NCBI GenBank assembly: GCA_024138025.1
Contig: JAMXBD010001578.1
Span: 275,196 to 339,195, forward strand
Length of the DNA: 64,000 bases
Direction: 5' to 3'
DNA from: Combretum micranthum
Lineage: Eukaryota; Streptophyta; Magnoliopsida; Myrtales; Combretaceae
In this document: in pieces, positions 50,271 through 61,317 of the stretch
Layout: every line of letters begins with the position of its first letter
Numbering within the stretch: position 1 is the first letter of the stretch
Translations under genes and position numbers: made by a program
The notes under the pieces: generated by a model
Databases searched by the model: none
Told to the model about the DNA's origin: nothing
What the model saw: the letters and a program-made list of their open reading frames with translations, nothing else

Positions 50271-50915
50271 TGACAGTGGAAATAAGTAATAGCCCACTCA
50301 GTCCCTTTAGATCTTAAGGCCTAAAAAGTAACTGGTCTTGACAGCCCAAGAAGGGCCTACTCAAGACAACACCTCGGGTTCCAACTCTATAAGGAAACCT
50401 TAGGTGCCCTCGAAGCCGGTAACCATAGAAGACAACAGATAGCCTCGCTAGGAGCTCGATCAAACAAGTTCACCAAATGACCTACTCCCATAGGACCGAG
50501 CTCGCCAAATGATCAAGCTCCATACATAGTAACTACGAGACACCTAAGTCTCATCTTGGGACTGAAGGGATGACATCACCAGCCTAGTCAAATGCTATCT
50601 CGCCACAATCTCCCCTTAGGTTGGGCACCTTATCACGTCAAGTGCAAGGTTAGCTATTAGATGGAGATTTGCCCTAGCTAAAAGGATTTGGTTTACCCAT
50701 TTTCGTATGGCCCTAAGAACTATAAATAACCCCTCCTTTTCGTGAAAGGGAGAGCCAAATTTGGTACACAAGTGAATATTCTTTGGATAAGGAAGTACTC
50801 ACGAACTAACTTAAGCATCGGAGTAGCCATGTCGGGCAACCTCCTAGCACACCTCTGATTGCTTCTTTCTGTTTGCAATAACCCATCTCCATCGGCAGAA
50901 TTAGCTCGTGCAACA
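50271..50915 (+). repeat. Tat-type gypsy LTR, uninterrupted copy
   Basis: A 645-bp LTR from TGACAGTGGAA to 'gctcgtgcaaca'. Landmarks are 'gtaactggtcttgacagccc' near 50328, 'gatggagatttgccctag' near 50659, TATA-like 'ctataaataacccctcc' near 50720, and 'cacctctgattgcttcttt' near 50851. The terminal pattern and the following 'tgtgacaccactaatggg' resemble plant Tat-lineage gypsy elements, whose leader typically reads tggcgcc...gtctgtggg. The copy at 51010-57425 matches it once three inserted or split parts are joined. It serves as the empty site for two insertions. Confidence 0.75.
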
Positions 50916-51009
50916 TGTGACACCACTAATGGGAAACTTCTCCTTATTCCTTCTCTTTTCTCCTTTGGACCATCTTTTCCATCGCAAAACCCTAAAACTA
51001 GACAAATGT
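50916..51009 (+). other. Short stub between two Tat LTR copies
   Basis: Only 94 bases lie between LTR copies. They begin with a degenerate primer-site-like 'tgtgacaccactaatggga', then CT-rich sequence. The internal region has been lost, or the two LTRs were brought together by recombination. Confidence 0.55.
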
Positions 51010-51284
51010 TGACAATGGAACATGAATCATAGTCCATAAGGTTCCCATAGACTTCAAGGCCTAAGAAGTAACTGGTCTTGTCGGCCCAAGAAGGGCCCAC
51101 TCAAGACGACACCTTGGTTTCGATGCTATAAGGAAACCCGAGGTACCCTTGAAGCTGTCAACCATAGAAGACAGTGGATGGCTTCACGAGAACTCAACCT
51201 CAAGACAATCCATCAAGCTACTCCCACAAGACCGAGCTTGCCAAAAGAGCAAACTCCATACACGGTAACTACGAGACACTCAAG

Positions 51285-52316
51285 TGTTGAAAAAACCATG
51301 CATCACTAAGCTACGAGGTGGGTTTTTTAAAAACGATTTTAAGCCCACTTATCCAACCATTATCTATTATATTGTTTTACGCACAATTACAACAATAATA
51401 ATAAAAAATGATAAGGAAACAAGAAGATTACACTAGATTTTAACGTGGAGTACAAACCGGCCCTTAGTCTTTGTGGTCCATAAATGCATCGCTCACGGAG
51501 GACTTCATAAAATTCATTTAACACAAAACAAATGTCTCACAACAAAGAAATTCACTTAATGTCTACACACATGTAGGACTTTACATAAGTGTCTCAACAA
51601 CAGAAGACTTCACCTATTGCCTCAAACATTGGAGGACTTTACTAAAACACTCAAACAAAACATGTGAATAGTACCTTATAATATTAGCGCTAATATCACA
51701 AATGGAACTATTCACTTAACAAAAATAAACACAAACAGAGAGTATTTTTACATAATATATATAAGTTAAGCTCTACACTCTTCTCTCTCTCCTTTTGAAA
51801 ATCACCCAAAAACATTATATATAAATCAACTTTCAAAACATAGCCGTTTTCCCCTAAAAGAACCTCCAACAGTAGAATTTGGAAGTCTGTAAAGGCTATT
51901 TTTTAAACTGTTGCACCCTAGACTTGTCGCACCCTAAACTTGTTACACCTCATTTTACCCATCGACTAAGTCTGTGCTTGTCAAGCCTTAGATTCAAACT
52001 TGCTAAGCCCTCGACGTGACTCGTGATCAAGTTTATGCATTCTATTTTGTTCCACTTATCGCGCCTTGGATTTACACTTGATTGGACCAATCGAGCCCTC
52101 GACAAAGTCTGCAATCAAGACTAAGACATGATAATTTGTTTCTACATAATCTGTAAAGAACAACACACATAAAAACACAAACACATATATGCATATTAAA
52201 GCTTAAACATTTAAAAAACAAGTTTTGCTTATTAAATGTAACTTAACTAAGTTGTGAAGCATTTGTGCAACACATTTTCTTATCAAAACAAGATTGTAAC
52301 CACTATTAGTTCATCA
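51285..52316 (+). mobile_element. Copia-like solo LTR inserted in the Tat LTR
   Basis: A 1032-bp insert with TG...CA ends (TGTTGAAAAAACC to TTCATCA). Flanks are tcaag (51280-51284) and ctaag (52317-52321); the uninterrupted Tat copy reads cctaag at the same place (about 50548), which supports a 5-bp duplication with later change on the left. Sequence near 51428-51460 ('cactagattttaacgtgga', followed by a '...cttagtctttgtggtcc' block) resembles the 'acgtggttc' region common in plant Copia LTRs. No coding region. Family and strand are tentative. Confidence 0.6.
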
Positions 52317-53762
52317 CTAAGTGCCATCTTGGTATTAGGGGGGCCAATCACATTTTGTGTTGCCACAATCTCCCCCCAGGTTGGGTACCCCATCATCTTG
52401 GGTGCCAAATCAACTACTAGATGGAGATTTGCCCTAGCCAAAAGGATTTGGTGGATCCATTCTGGTATTGTAAGGACCCGCTATCATCCTTATAATTAAA
52501 ATAGGTGATAACAATTCTTCAACCACATATAACCTGTAGGATTATATGTAAGGTTGCCTAAAAGAAGTGTTTGAGGAATTGTTTGTCTAATTCCACATAG
52601 TTAATATAATATAAACCCTATTTTTTTAAAAACTTTTAACAAAACATACTACACCATTAACATATTTCACAAAAGAAATAAACTCAAGTCATACATGGCC
52701 AAATACATATATATATATATATATATATATACATTACAACCAAAGGCTTCTAATAAGCCTTAACAAAATTATACATATAATCCAACTAATACTTTAAAGA
52801 CAACCTCAAGGCTATCATAACTAGTTTATTACAGAATTTGGATTCCATCAAGTCTAAGATCATCTCTAGTCCTCCAAATTATCATTAAAATCCTTGAAAT
52901 CGGTTCCATACCCCACATTCGTGTAAAACTTGTCAGATTCATCACTTGAAATGGTTAAAAAATGAGCCAAAGGCTCAGTACATAAGTAACGAATATAAAT
53001 GCGAAGTGAGTCACACGTTCTTAAGCTAAATGTGAAATGCAACAACTAATTATTTATTATTCACTCTTTAATTAGCCATACAATAATGGAGTATTCAAAC
53101 TCCAGGCAACAGGGATTTCTGGAGGAACCTGAGTAACGATCAAGACGCTCAGGGGGTTGATATAAGTAGTTCGGATACTCATACCATCCTATATAAATTT
53201 ATCCATAACGATTAAGTAATCTCATTTAAGGTTTCTAGCCATTTCTCGACTTCACTTAACTCAATCCATAATATCACTTAATTTAAGTGTTCCCATAAAC
53301 ATTGAATTAAATTATATTACATCCTCTCAAGAATAAGTAAATTTTATACTGATACCAAATTCCCTATCGATTACCTGCTAAACCACTTATGAAAGTCATA
53401 TCAAAATGACAAGACTGGTCTAAGTGCCTAAAACTACCATGCCCCCAATCTGAGCAGGGTTACCGCTCTTTGAACCAGATTCAACGGTATAAAAGATACT
53501 CAACAAACAATTATTAAATTTCTTAATTTAGAGTAACTTGAAATAATGCTTATCTTAGCAAAGAAACAAGTAAGTTACAGCATACCTGAAATAGCTCGGG
53601 AATTAATGGGGTTGGCCGAGTGAGGATCTATCACTGTTAAGATAATATTGAATTTCCCACTTAGTTCAAGCACTAATTAACTAGTTTCAAATATAACTAA
53701 TCAAAGAAATTCAAATAAATTATTACAAAGTCATAACATAGCATTTAAACATCATATTATAT

Positions 53763-55739
53763 TGTAATATAAAGATAAATAAATTATAAAGAAGGACAAG
53801 TTTGTCATTTGATATAAAATAAGAGGGTTTTGGTCAATCCTAAAGTATATAAAAGGATTATTAAGAATGGTCAAAGAGTCAAAGGATATTAAATAAGAAG
53901 GTTTTATGGTCAAAGTTAAAATATAATTTTATTGTGTTCACATAGCAAAAAAAAAAAAAAAACTTGATTAAGAATGGATTTTGGCAGCCTAAATTGGATA
54001 TGAACCTAGGGTTTTTCCTAAACAACATGTCTTTATAAATATACCCTTAATCTACGAGTTTGTCACACCATTCCTCAGTCAAAACCCTAAGAGATTTGGA
54101 GTACGTTTAAGACATTTGAAAACCGCCGGCTTATATATTCTTTCTTTGTCAACAAAAATCTAATTTTAATACAATTTTGGTCACATGACAGACACATGAT
54201 AGAAGATCAAAAGTCACGAATCCCTATATATTCTTTCTTTGTCTTTTCTTCAACAAAACCCTAAACCTAGATTCTTATCCTTTGAGAGTTTATAGCTGCC
54301 AAAGGATTTAGAAGTCCAAATCAGAATTGGAAAACATACATATCGATTGAAGGAGATTCAAAATCTAGAAGCGAAACACTAGAGTGGTTTTGGAGAATAT
54401 CAGATTTAAATCCAATTGAAGGAGAAAGATTTAAAGAATTAGGGTTTCTAATTTTAATCAAGTTCTGCAAATTATAGGTATGTATGAATATGCCCTATCT
54501 CTATAGATTCAAAGTTATAAATTTTTATAAGGGATCTATTCATAGAAGATTAAATATATATATATATATATATGTATGTTGTGAAGGATTGTGGAGATCA
54601 AGGAAGATTTTAGGAGAAATTGATGTTAGGGTTTCTGTGAAGTAAAAACAAAATTAACAGGTGAGTTAAGATTTGGTTAGGGGTTGACATCATGATTACA
54701 ATTGAATTTTAATTATGACATATATTGATATACAGGAGTATTGTGAGATTAGGGTTCCATTTCAATTAAAGTTTCTGTTGAGTAGATTTGGATTGGAAGC
54801 AAATCCAGGTACGTCCTTACCTTGTTTGCTGCTTGTGCGTGATAGGTTTAGAATTTATAACCTGATTAAGGAATATACGACCTTAATTGAAATTGAGTGT
54901 TGGTTGTGAGTGGTTTTGACTAGAGTAGAACTCATGGCGAGGCCATGGTGAGGGTGATCTCTAGTGAGACAACCTGATGATCCTTGTGTGAGGTTGTCCC
55001 AAGTGGACTCGTACTTGGAGATGATTCTGGTAGATTAGGAGTCGTGATTTCGAGCTTTGGCTGGGCATGCAAACTGTATATATGTATATATTATAATATG
55101 TGTTTCGAGATCTGAGTTATTCCAGGTTTGGGTTTTCCTAAACTGTGTTGGTTGCAGGCTAATGAAAAGATAAATTAATTTGGCTTGTTGCATTAGAAAT
55201 TATAAGTTGTATGTGATATTGTGTTATGTATGATTATGTGCATGTGCTTGTGGTTTGTATGTACTGGGCCTTTATGCTCAATCCTTTATTTTTTTCAGGT
55301 ACAGGTGATGAGGACGTAGTATTTGATTTATCTGGTTATGATCTGTACATAGATCATGAGGATGACGATAGCGGTGCAGATTACCTTATTGAGGAATAGA
55401 TTCAGATATAGATTTATACGAGAAGAATTTTGAGATCATTTACAATATTTGGAACTATATTAAGAATTTATATGTTGAAAAGGATTTTTGAAATTTTATG
55501 TATTTTGGATTTGATGGCTTTGGTTTAGCCAACATTGTTTGGATCAACAAGATGTTTGAAAAGATTGTTATTTACAGGTTTTACAAGATTTGAAATTTCT
55601 GTTTTATCCTCTGAGAGAGTTATGGAGATTATATTTTATGTGCTTTAAATTGTGGTTTTAGAATGTTATAGCTTTTGCGTGTCCTATTTAAGAGAGGACA
55701 CGTGACGGGTTGTAATTGCCAACAGGTTAGGGCGTTACA
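53763..55739 (+). mobile_element. Solo LTR nested in the minus-strand solo LTR
   Basis: A 1977-bp LTR from TGTAATATAAAG to GGGCGTTACA, flanked by tatat at 53758-53762 and 55740-55744. 'ctgggcctttatgctcaat' near 55263 followed by 'ttttttcaggtacaggtga' marks a recurring block of gypsy LTRs. The terminal 'aggttagggcgttaca' resembles the 'gggcgt(t/g)aca' ends of other LTRs in this window, suggesting a related chromovirus family. The AT-rich duplication makes the left edge less certain than the right. Confidence 0.7.
55299..55399 (+). other. Coding-like acidic segment in the nested LTR
   Basis: After a good splice-acceptor-like 'tttttttcag', the frame reads TGDEDVVFDLSGYDL, then DHEDDDSGADYLIEE and stops at 55397-55399. 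The strongly acidic, biased composition and the acceptor resemble the last exon of a small protein. It lies inside an LTR, so it may instead be chance or a captured or leader-encoded ORF. No upstream exon could be assigned. Confidence 0.3.
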
Positions 55740-55834
55740 TATATCATACAATACTTAACAATTATTTAATTGATCATATATAAGCTTTGGGAAAAATTAG
55801 AGAAAGTTTTTAAAAATGAAAACTGCAGGGGACA

Positions 55835-56310
55835 TGCCGGCGACATTGAACTGGTGCACAATGCACTAAAACTCAATACTTGTCAACACTGACAGCGTTC
55901 AAGGATACGTTGGTAGTCTTTAGTCTACGCCGGCGGCATTGAGCCGGTATAGACTACAACTCCAAATTTTCAAAAATTTCCAAAAGTTCCACAGGATTGA
56001 TCCATGCCCGTGGATACCTCCAACACCGGCAGTGTATCCATGTACGCCGACAGCGTGGGATTCTACACCGATGGCTTTAAGCGTAGTGTTAATAATCATG
56101 ATTCTGTTCTTATTCCACACCGCCTCTAAGCCGGCAGCATTGGAACCTTAATAGCCGGTGTACGTTTTGAAAAATAAACACTGGCAAACTTTCCTTGTGA
56201 AAGCCAACAACGTTTCAAACGGCTTTAAGAAAATAGGTTCTGATTACCTTCAACACCGCCTCTACGCCGGCGGCGTTGAAGTGGCAAATGCTGGCGTACG
56301 CTAAAAAACA
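55835..56310. repeat. GC-rich degenerate subrepeats in the minus-strand LTR
   Basis: At least six scattered copies of a 'gccggc(a/g)gc(a/g)ttg'-like word occur, for example near 55838, 55929, 56027, 56130 and 56266, often followed by a 'gaa' or 'gag'. The stretch is far GC-richer than its surroundings. It is a degenerate minisatellite within the LTR rather than a coding region. Confidence 0.6.
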
Positions 56311-57425
56311 GGCCTAATTGAAAATGTTTTACTTCCCTTGTTTTCTTTACGACATCATCTCTTTCAAAAAATTCTTCAAACTTATTTTAAACTTCCCAAA
56401 ACTTGTTATATGTTCTAAACACCAACCAAACAACACAAACCCACTTCTAATCATCAAACACCCAACTACAACATTTAAATACCAATTACACTTCAATTCC
56501 ACACTTCAACTACTCAATGTAGTTCCACTACTCAGCAACACTCCTTACAACTTTCCTAACACTTAACTAAGCTCACACAATAACAAAGGATAACCTAACA
56601 TATATCAATGCATAAACCAATCAACTCAAATAGCATTTACTCATCCTACCCTAGATTTCACATTCAAAACACAAGATAGGAAATAAAATAAGAGATTATG
56701 CTTGCATTAACTTACATGAATAGACTTTGGCTTGGTGAAATTGTTGATTCCAAGAACTTGATTTTGGTTTTTCGTTTAGGGCATATGGTTTGATGAAATA
56801 TGAAAAGAGAAGGAAAAAGGAAAGAAAGAAATTCGTATGGAAAAATGGGCTGCCAAAAAGAGTCCATAATTAATCAAATTTGAGGTCAATAATTATCCAA
56901 AGTTTGACTTTAGGGGTATATTTGACTTAGGTTTAATTTGGCTTAATTTGGAATGCATTTGAGTTTAATTTGGGCTTAGAAATTAGGCTTAAACTTTGTA
57001 AAATTCTGTCAACAATTTTCTTAGAAAATTCAAAGGTTGTTTTGACAAATTCTAAGCATAACACACACATATTAATTCACAAAAGATATAAACATTCATT
57101 ACACTATGTACACATTAATATACATAAAACAATAATATTAATTTCATTGCACATATATCTCATTTCAAAATCATATATAATTTCAATATTACTTTTATAA
57201 AATATAATTTAGGAAATGTATGGCTATTTCAGGTATGACCATAAGAACTATAAATAACCCTTCCCTTTCGGGAAAGGGAGAGCCAATTTTAGTACTTAGA
57301 TGAATATTCTCTGGATAAGAAAGTACCTACGAACCAACTTAAGCATCGGAGTGGCTGTGTCGAGTAAGCCTTTGGCTCACCTCTGATTACTTCTCTGTGT
57401 TTGCAGGAGCCTATTTCTACCAACA

Positions 57426-57531
57426 AAGTGTGGCACTATCTGTGGGAATTGACCCTACAACAACATGGTTAAAAGCCATATTCTCGGTTCTTTCCTTTCC
57501 TCGACAGGACAAAGAAAATTCATTATAGTCA
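57426..57531 (+). pseudogene. Tat element leader and first piece of integrase
   Basis: The primer-site-like 'tggcactatctgtgggaa' (57431-57448) is followed after about 60 bases by a frame reading TGQRKFIIVNV at 57507-57531, the start of the Tat integrase catalytic core (GQRKFIIVAVDYFTKW-type motif). Everything between leader and integrase (gag, protease, RT, RNase H) is missing. Integrase then breaks off and resumes at 58868. Confidence 0.6.
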
Positions 57532-58867
57532 ATGTAACTAGTTTGTTGCTTGGAAGAACTGAGTTTTAAAATTGTATTTTCTTTTCTAAATCTTTGTCTA
57601 ACTACAGTCTTAACAAAGCAAGCGCACCTATCAAGGTAGTATAATCGAAAGATCTAGGTCGTATTCCAAGGGAAAGTTGGTGATTACTTCTACTCACTCT
57701 TTTCCTATTATCTAAATTGATAAAAACAGATGAGCTTTATCTATCTAAGAACTAATCTAATCCCAAACTAAGAATCAACAAGTTTCACATCAAGCATGTA
57801 AGAATTAAGATATATCAATTCAGAAGGTTGCTTGGGCCATGCTTCACCTTTGGTCTATTCATGTAATTTAAGAAATTCTTAGTAAAAATTGTGTTCAATT
57901 ATTAAACTGTCAGATTCACTTATTTATACTAAAGTTTCTCTCGAAATCAAAAGCACTTAAACCTAAGCCAAACCGCTAGAATCTCTTCCTTACTATTAAC
58001 AACTAAGATTTGCATAAAGATAAAAAATCCTTTATTTTAAAACCAACCTAATAAATCTTAAAACAGGTGACAAAAGATGTCACCGCCCCTATTTCTAGGC
58101 GATTATGAGCAATCTCATCAATAGCCTAGATCTATTCATTAAAATGACCTCTCAACCTATTTTAACGAAATCAGACATGAACCCATATCATACACTATAC
58201 AAACTCAAGATCTATTAAACTCAAGCTATTGAATTTAATAAATCAACACGTATTCAAAATAACCACAGCAAAGCTATATGAAATTGACCCAAGGATCCAC
58301 AAACCCAAGCAAAATCAAATACTCCTCCATATATATGATAATATAAATCAATGATTCAAAGAAGTAAGTAAAACCCATTATAAGATAAAGTAATTAAAAC
58401 CAATATCCTTAATGAATTGAAGCAATGAAGCACAATAGCTGTTGTGAAACCCTAAAAATCCGTAAGCCCTCTCTAATTTCTCTCTCTACAAAGGAATATT
58501 CATGATATCTTTTTCTTCTATTCTCTCTATTTTATCTATCCTATGTATTCTCTCTATCTGCTTTTCTTTGCATAAAACGAAAGCAAGACGAGTATTTATA
58601 GTGTTTTGATTTCACCCTGCCCATCTGCCTAGTTGTGTTAAAGGGAAGGCTGAAAAATAAAAGCCTTATTTCTTGCATAGTTTTGCCCAAACTTGCTTTA
58701 GCTGCTTTCATTCCTCTTGAATCATCATAATCTCTTCCAAATGAGCTCTTTAAGCCTGAAATGAATATTTAACAAATTAAGTGTCATTTTCTTCAATAAA
58801 TTACAAGAAATACATAATAAATATGTCTAAATAAGCACAAAGAATATGGGTCTTTTAACACTTATCA
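57532..58867 (-). mobile_element. LTR-like insert within Tat integrase
   Basis: About 1.33 kb separates the two integrase pieces. The right end 'acacttatca' at 58867 reads TGATAAGTGTT on the minus strand, a frequent start of plant gypsy LTRs. Near the left end 'gcaagcgcacctatcaaggt' (57618) resembles a subterminal block of such repeats. No target duplication could be fixed, so the left edge is approximate and the class is tentative. No coding region. Confidence 0.5.
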
Positions 58868-59542
58868 ACGATTACTTTACTAAGTGGGTAGAAGCCTAAG
58901 TCGTAGCTAAGGTCACGAACAAAGATGTCCAATGTTTCCTCTACAACATCTTAATAAGGTTCAGAGTTCTACACTCCATTGTAATGGATAGCGGAAGACA
59001 ATTAGTTCTAAGAGGATCAAGGATTATTGCGCTAAATATAAGATTACCACCCATTACACCTTGGTGGCTCATCCTCGAGTTAATGGTCAGGTCGAAGTAA
59101 TCGACAAAACTATAATGCATAGCCTAAAAGCAAGGGTGGATCAATTAAGTGGAAAGTGGATAAATGAACTTCCCAACATACTATGGGGATACTACACTAC
59201 CAAACAAGCTCCAGTGGAAGAACCCTTTTAAAATGGCTTACAAATCTAAAGTTGTTTTCCCTATTGAGCTCGAGCTATCGAACATACGAGTCCAGCCCTA
59301 ACTCCTATGACGAGCTCATCAATGAGGTAGGCCTCAAAGTTGAGCTGGATGTCATAGAAGAAACTCGAGAAACAATAAGCAAGAGAGTGGTAGCTTATCA
59401 ACAAAAGGCGGCCAAGTACTATGACAAAAAGGTTAAACATAAGGTTTTCCTTCCTGGTGACCTCGTTTGTAGAAGGTTAGAGGCAATAGGGTTAGAAGAA
59501 GCCTATGGAAAACTCGCTCCAAATTGGGAAGACCCTATAACG
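58868..59542 (+). pseudogene. Tat-type gypsy integrase, C-terminal remnant
   Basis: The frame begins NDYFTKWVEA, continues with stops and shifts through KVTNKDVQCFLYNILIRFRV (near 58917) and VMDSGRQ (58984; family DNGRQF, second catalytic Asp region). The integrase C-terminal fold is readable at 59270-59540: YQQKAAKYYDKKVKHKVFLP, GDLVCRRLEA, GKLAPNWEDP. The GDLVxRR...GKLAPNWEGPY pattern is characteristic of Tat/Retand-type elements. The last codons are cut by a hAT transposon at 59543, just where the family reads Y-x-V. Confidence 0.8.
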
Positions 59543-59695
59543 TAGGGCGTGAGGAAAAAAAACTAATCGAACCAAGAACCAAACTAAACTGAACCGAAAA
59601 TTTGTTTTTTTTTTTTAATTTGGTTTGGTTAGGAAATGATAGTTTTGTTAATGGTTTGGTTCGAAACTTTGAACCAAACTGCACCATTTTATTTA
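59543..59695. repeat. hAT left terminus and subterminal repeats
   Basis: The terminal TAGGGCG is followed by 'cgaaccaagaaccaaac', 'taaactgaaccgaaa', 'aatttggtttggtta', 'ggtttggttcgaaac' and 'gaaccaaactgcacc', which are direct and inverted copies of one motif, the usual transposase-binding arrangement of hAT ends. Confidence 0.65.
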
Positions 59696-61317
59696 AAAAA
59701 AAATTCGATCGTGGACTAGCCTAGCATCCTTGTAAATTAACTAGCCCAAAAAAAGTTTACTCGTTTAGGGCACTATCTCCCTTTCCCATTCCTATACCCC
59801 ACTCCCCATTCCCTAGTATCCATCTTGCCCCTTTCCCTTATCTTTCTAATATCTAATTTTCTATTGTGCCATTGTCCTTGTCCCACATTCCTAGTCTCGA
59901 TCTCATCGCCTTCTATCTCTAAGTCCTCGTCTCGCGCTTACTGTTATCTTTATCTACAACTGTCACCTTCGTCTCCAAGAACCTCCATTAGCCTCCGTCA
60001 CAGTCTCATCCCTCTACTTCTGTCGTAAGTTGCCGCCACAAAACTAATATAAGCTTCCAGTTCCAGCAATATAGAATCCAATATTGGAAACTGCTTAGTA
60101 TTGGAATTGTTTCTATCTTTTTAGTTTTTACTCATACTTTACTTATGATAGGTTGGGTTTATTGTTCTTGGCGGTTGCTAGGTCACTGTAGCTGAAGATA
60201 AATGGTGATGTTGGGGTGTAGATAAAGAGTAGATGAAGATTGATATCTTCCTTTACTAAGTAATTTCATTTCTCTTGTAGAATGCTCTTTTTTGCGTGCT
60301 AGGATGAACGAAAAACTGCTATTATGTGGAACAAATATGTATTAACCACTTGTTTGCTCATCTCTTTCTTTTTATAATATTTATCATCTTTCCTTTAGTA
60401 CGTGCATAAGTCCACCTTTAGTTTGTGTGTGTTCTTTATCACAAGACATGATACATGGACATGTTGTTTTCATCTAGAAATAGGCTACAACCCATAAGCC
60501 TCTCGTGACCAGCAAAGTATCAATGACAAGTCTCAGTGTTCCATAGTCGTGGAGGGGAGTGATCCTCACCCTTTTTTTCTTAGTTTTAATTTTTATTATA
60601 TACATATATTTTACATTTGTAATAAAGGTATAACAGACTTGCATCTAAGGTCTTCGTTTTATCTTATAAAATAGATTTTATAGAAATCAATTTTCAATTT
60701 CTTTTTAATAAAAGCTTAGCAAGGATGCAAGATAAGGTGAAAAAAAAAAAAAGAACTATTAACGAACAATTGATTCAGGGATGGTTTTGGATTTGTTTGG
60801 CGTTGGTTACTGGTTGTGTTGTCGGCGGCTGTTTTGGAGTAGGTTAGGGATGTGATCGATGGCTCTAAATCATAATTGATCAATCTTTGTGTTCATGTTT
60901 TCATCCGAATGTTTTATTATAAACATATATAAAGCTATTGGAATTGATTGATCTTTGTATATGTATTTCAGCCATTATCATCAGTCGAGAAGATATACAA
61001 GTTGATAGCAATTTATTGAAGCGACTACTGAGTTGAAGAATTCTCAATTAGCAGCAAGAAAAGGTATTTATGTAGTTCTTATCAACTTTGTCATCTAATT
61101 TTTATTTAAAATCTTTTCAAGGGTTTGATAATTTTTGTTATAATTCTTCAATAAAAATTTATACAATATTGATTCTGAATATGATGATTACTATTTACTA
61201 AAGGATGTTATCCAACTCTAGAAAGTAGAAATATTTAGTTCCTTTATTCATGTTTATCTTAAAAACCAGCATGCAAGACATATTCATTAAATTCATCCTT
61301 ATTTTGTTTGCTTTTCA
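59696..61317 (+). other. hAT 5' region, leader and intron
   Basis: 59760-60020 is a C/T-rich stretch without a recognised product. 60760-61060 includes a likely exon end 'gcagcaagaaaag|gtattta' near 61062, and 'tttgcttttcag' at 61308-61319 is a good acceptor just before the transposase ATG, suggesting a leader intron. Otherwise AT-rich. Confidence 0.4.

Larger units (their letters stand above)
52469..57231 (-). mobile_element. Solo LTR in minus orientation, itself split
   Basis: Plus-strand ends are TGTAAGGACCCGC at 52469 and GGCTATTTCA at 57231. The flanking 5-mer ggtat occurs at 52464-52468 and 57232-57236, and the uninterrupted Tat LTR copy has 'cgtatggcc' there with a single ggtat-like site. 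Without the nested LTR at 53763-55739 and its duplication, the LTR is about 2.78 kb. 'aaaatgagccaaaggctcag' near 52960 resembles the 'ctgagc...ggctc' block often present in plant gypsy LTRs read in reverse. An (AT)n tract is at about 52706-52732. No coding region. Confidence 0.78.
51010..57425 (+). repeat. Second Tat-type LTR copy, split into three parts
   Basis: Parts 51010-51284, 52317-52468 and 57232-57425 together reproduce the LTR at 50271-50915 in order: start TGACAATGGAA, 'gtaactggtcttgtcggccc', 'gatggagatttgccctag' near 52418, 'ctataaataacccttcc' near 57248 and 'cacctctgattacttctc' near 57379. Joined length is about 610 bp, close to the 645 bp of the intact copy. The breaks coincide with two insertions described separately. 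At 57426 it is followed by 'tggcactatctgtgggaa', a degenerate Tat primer-site region. Confidence 0.78.

Noticed and set aside
50720..51100. Minus-strand open frame of 126 codons in Tat LTR sequence
   Set aside because: Lies across LTR end, stub and next LTR start; a chance frame in relatively GC-rich repeat DNA.
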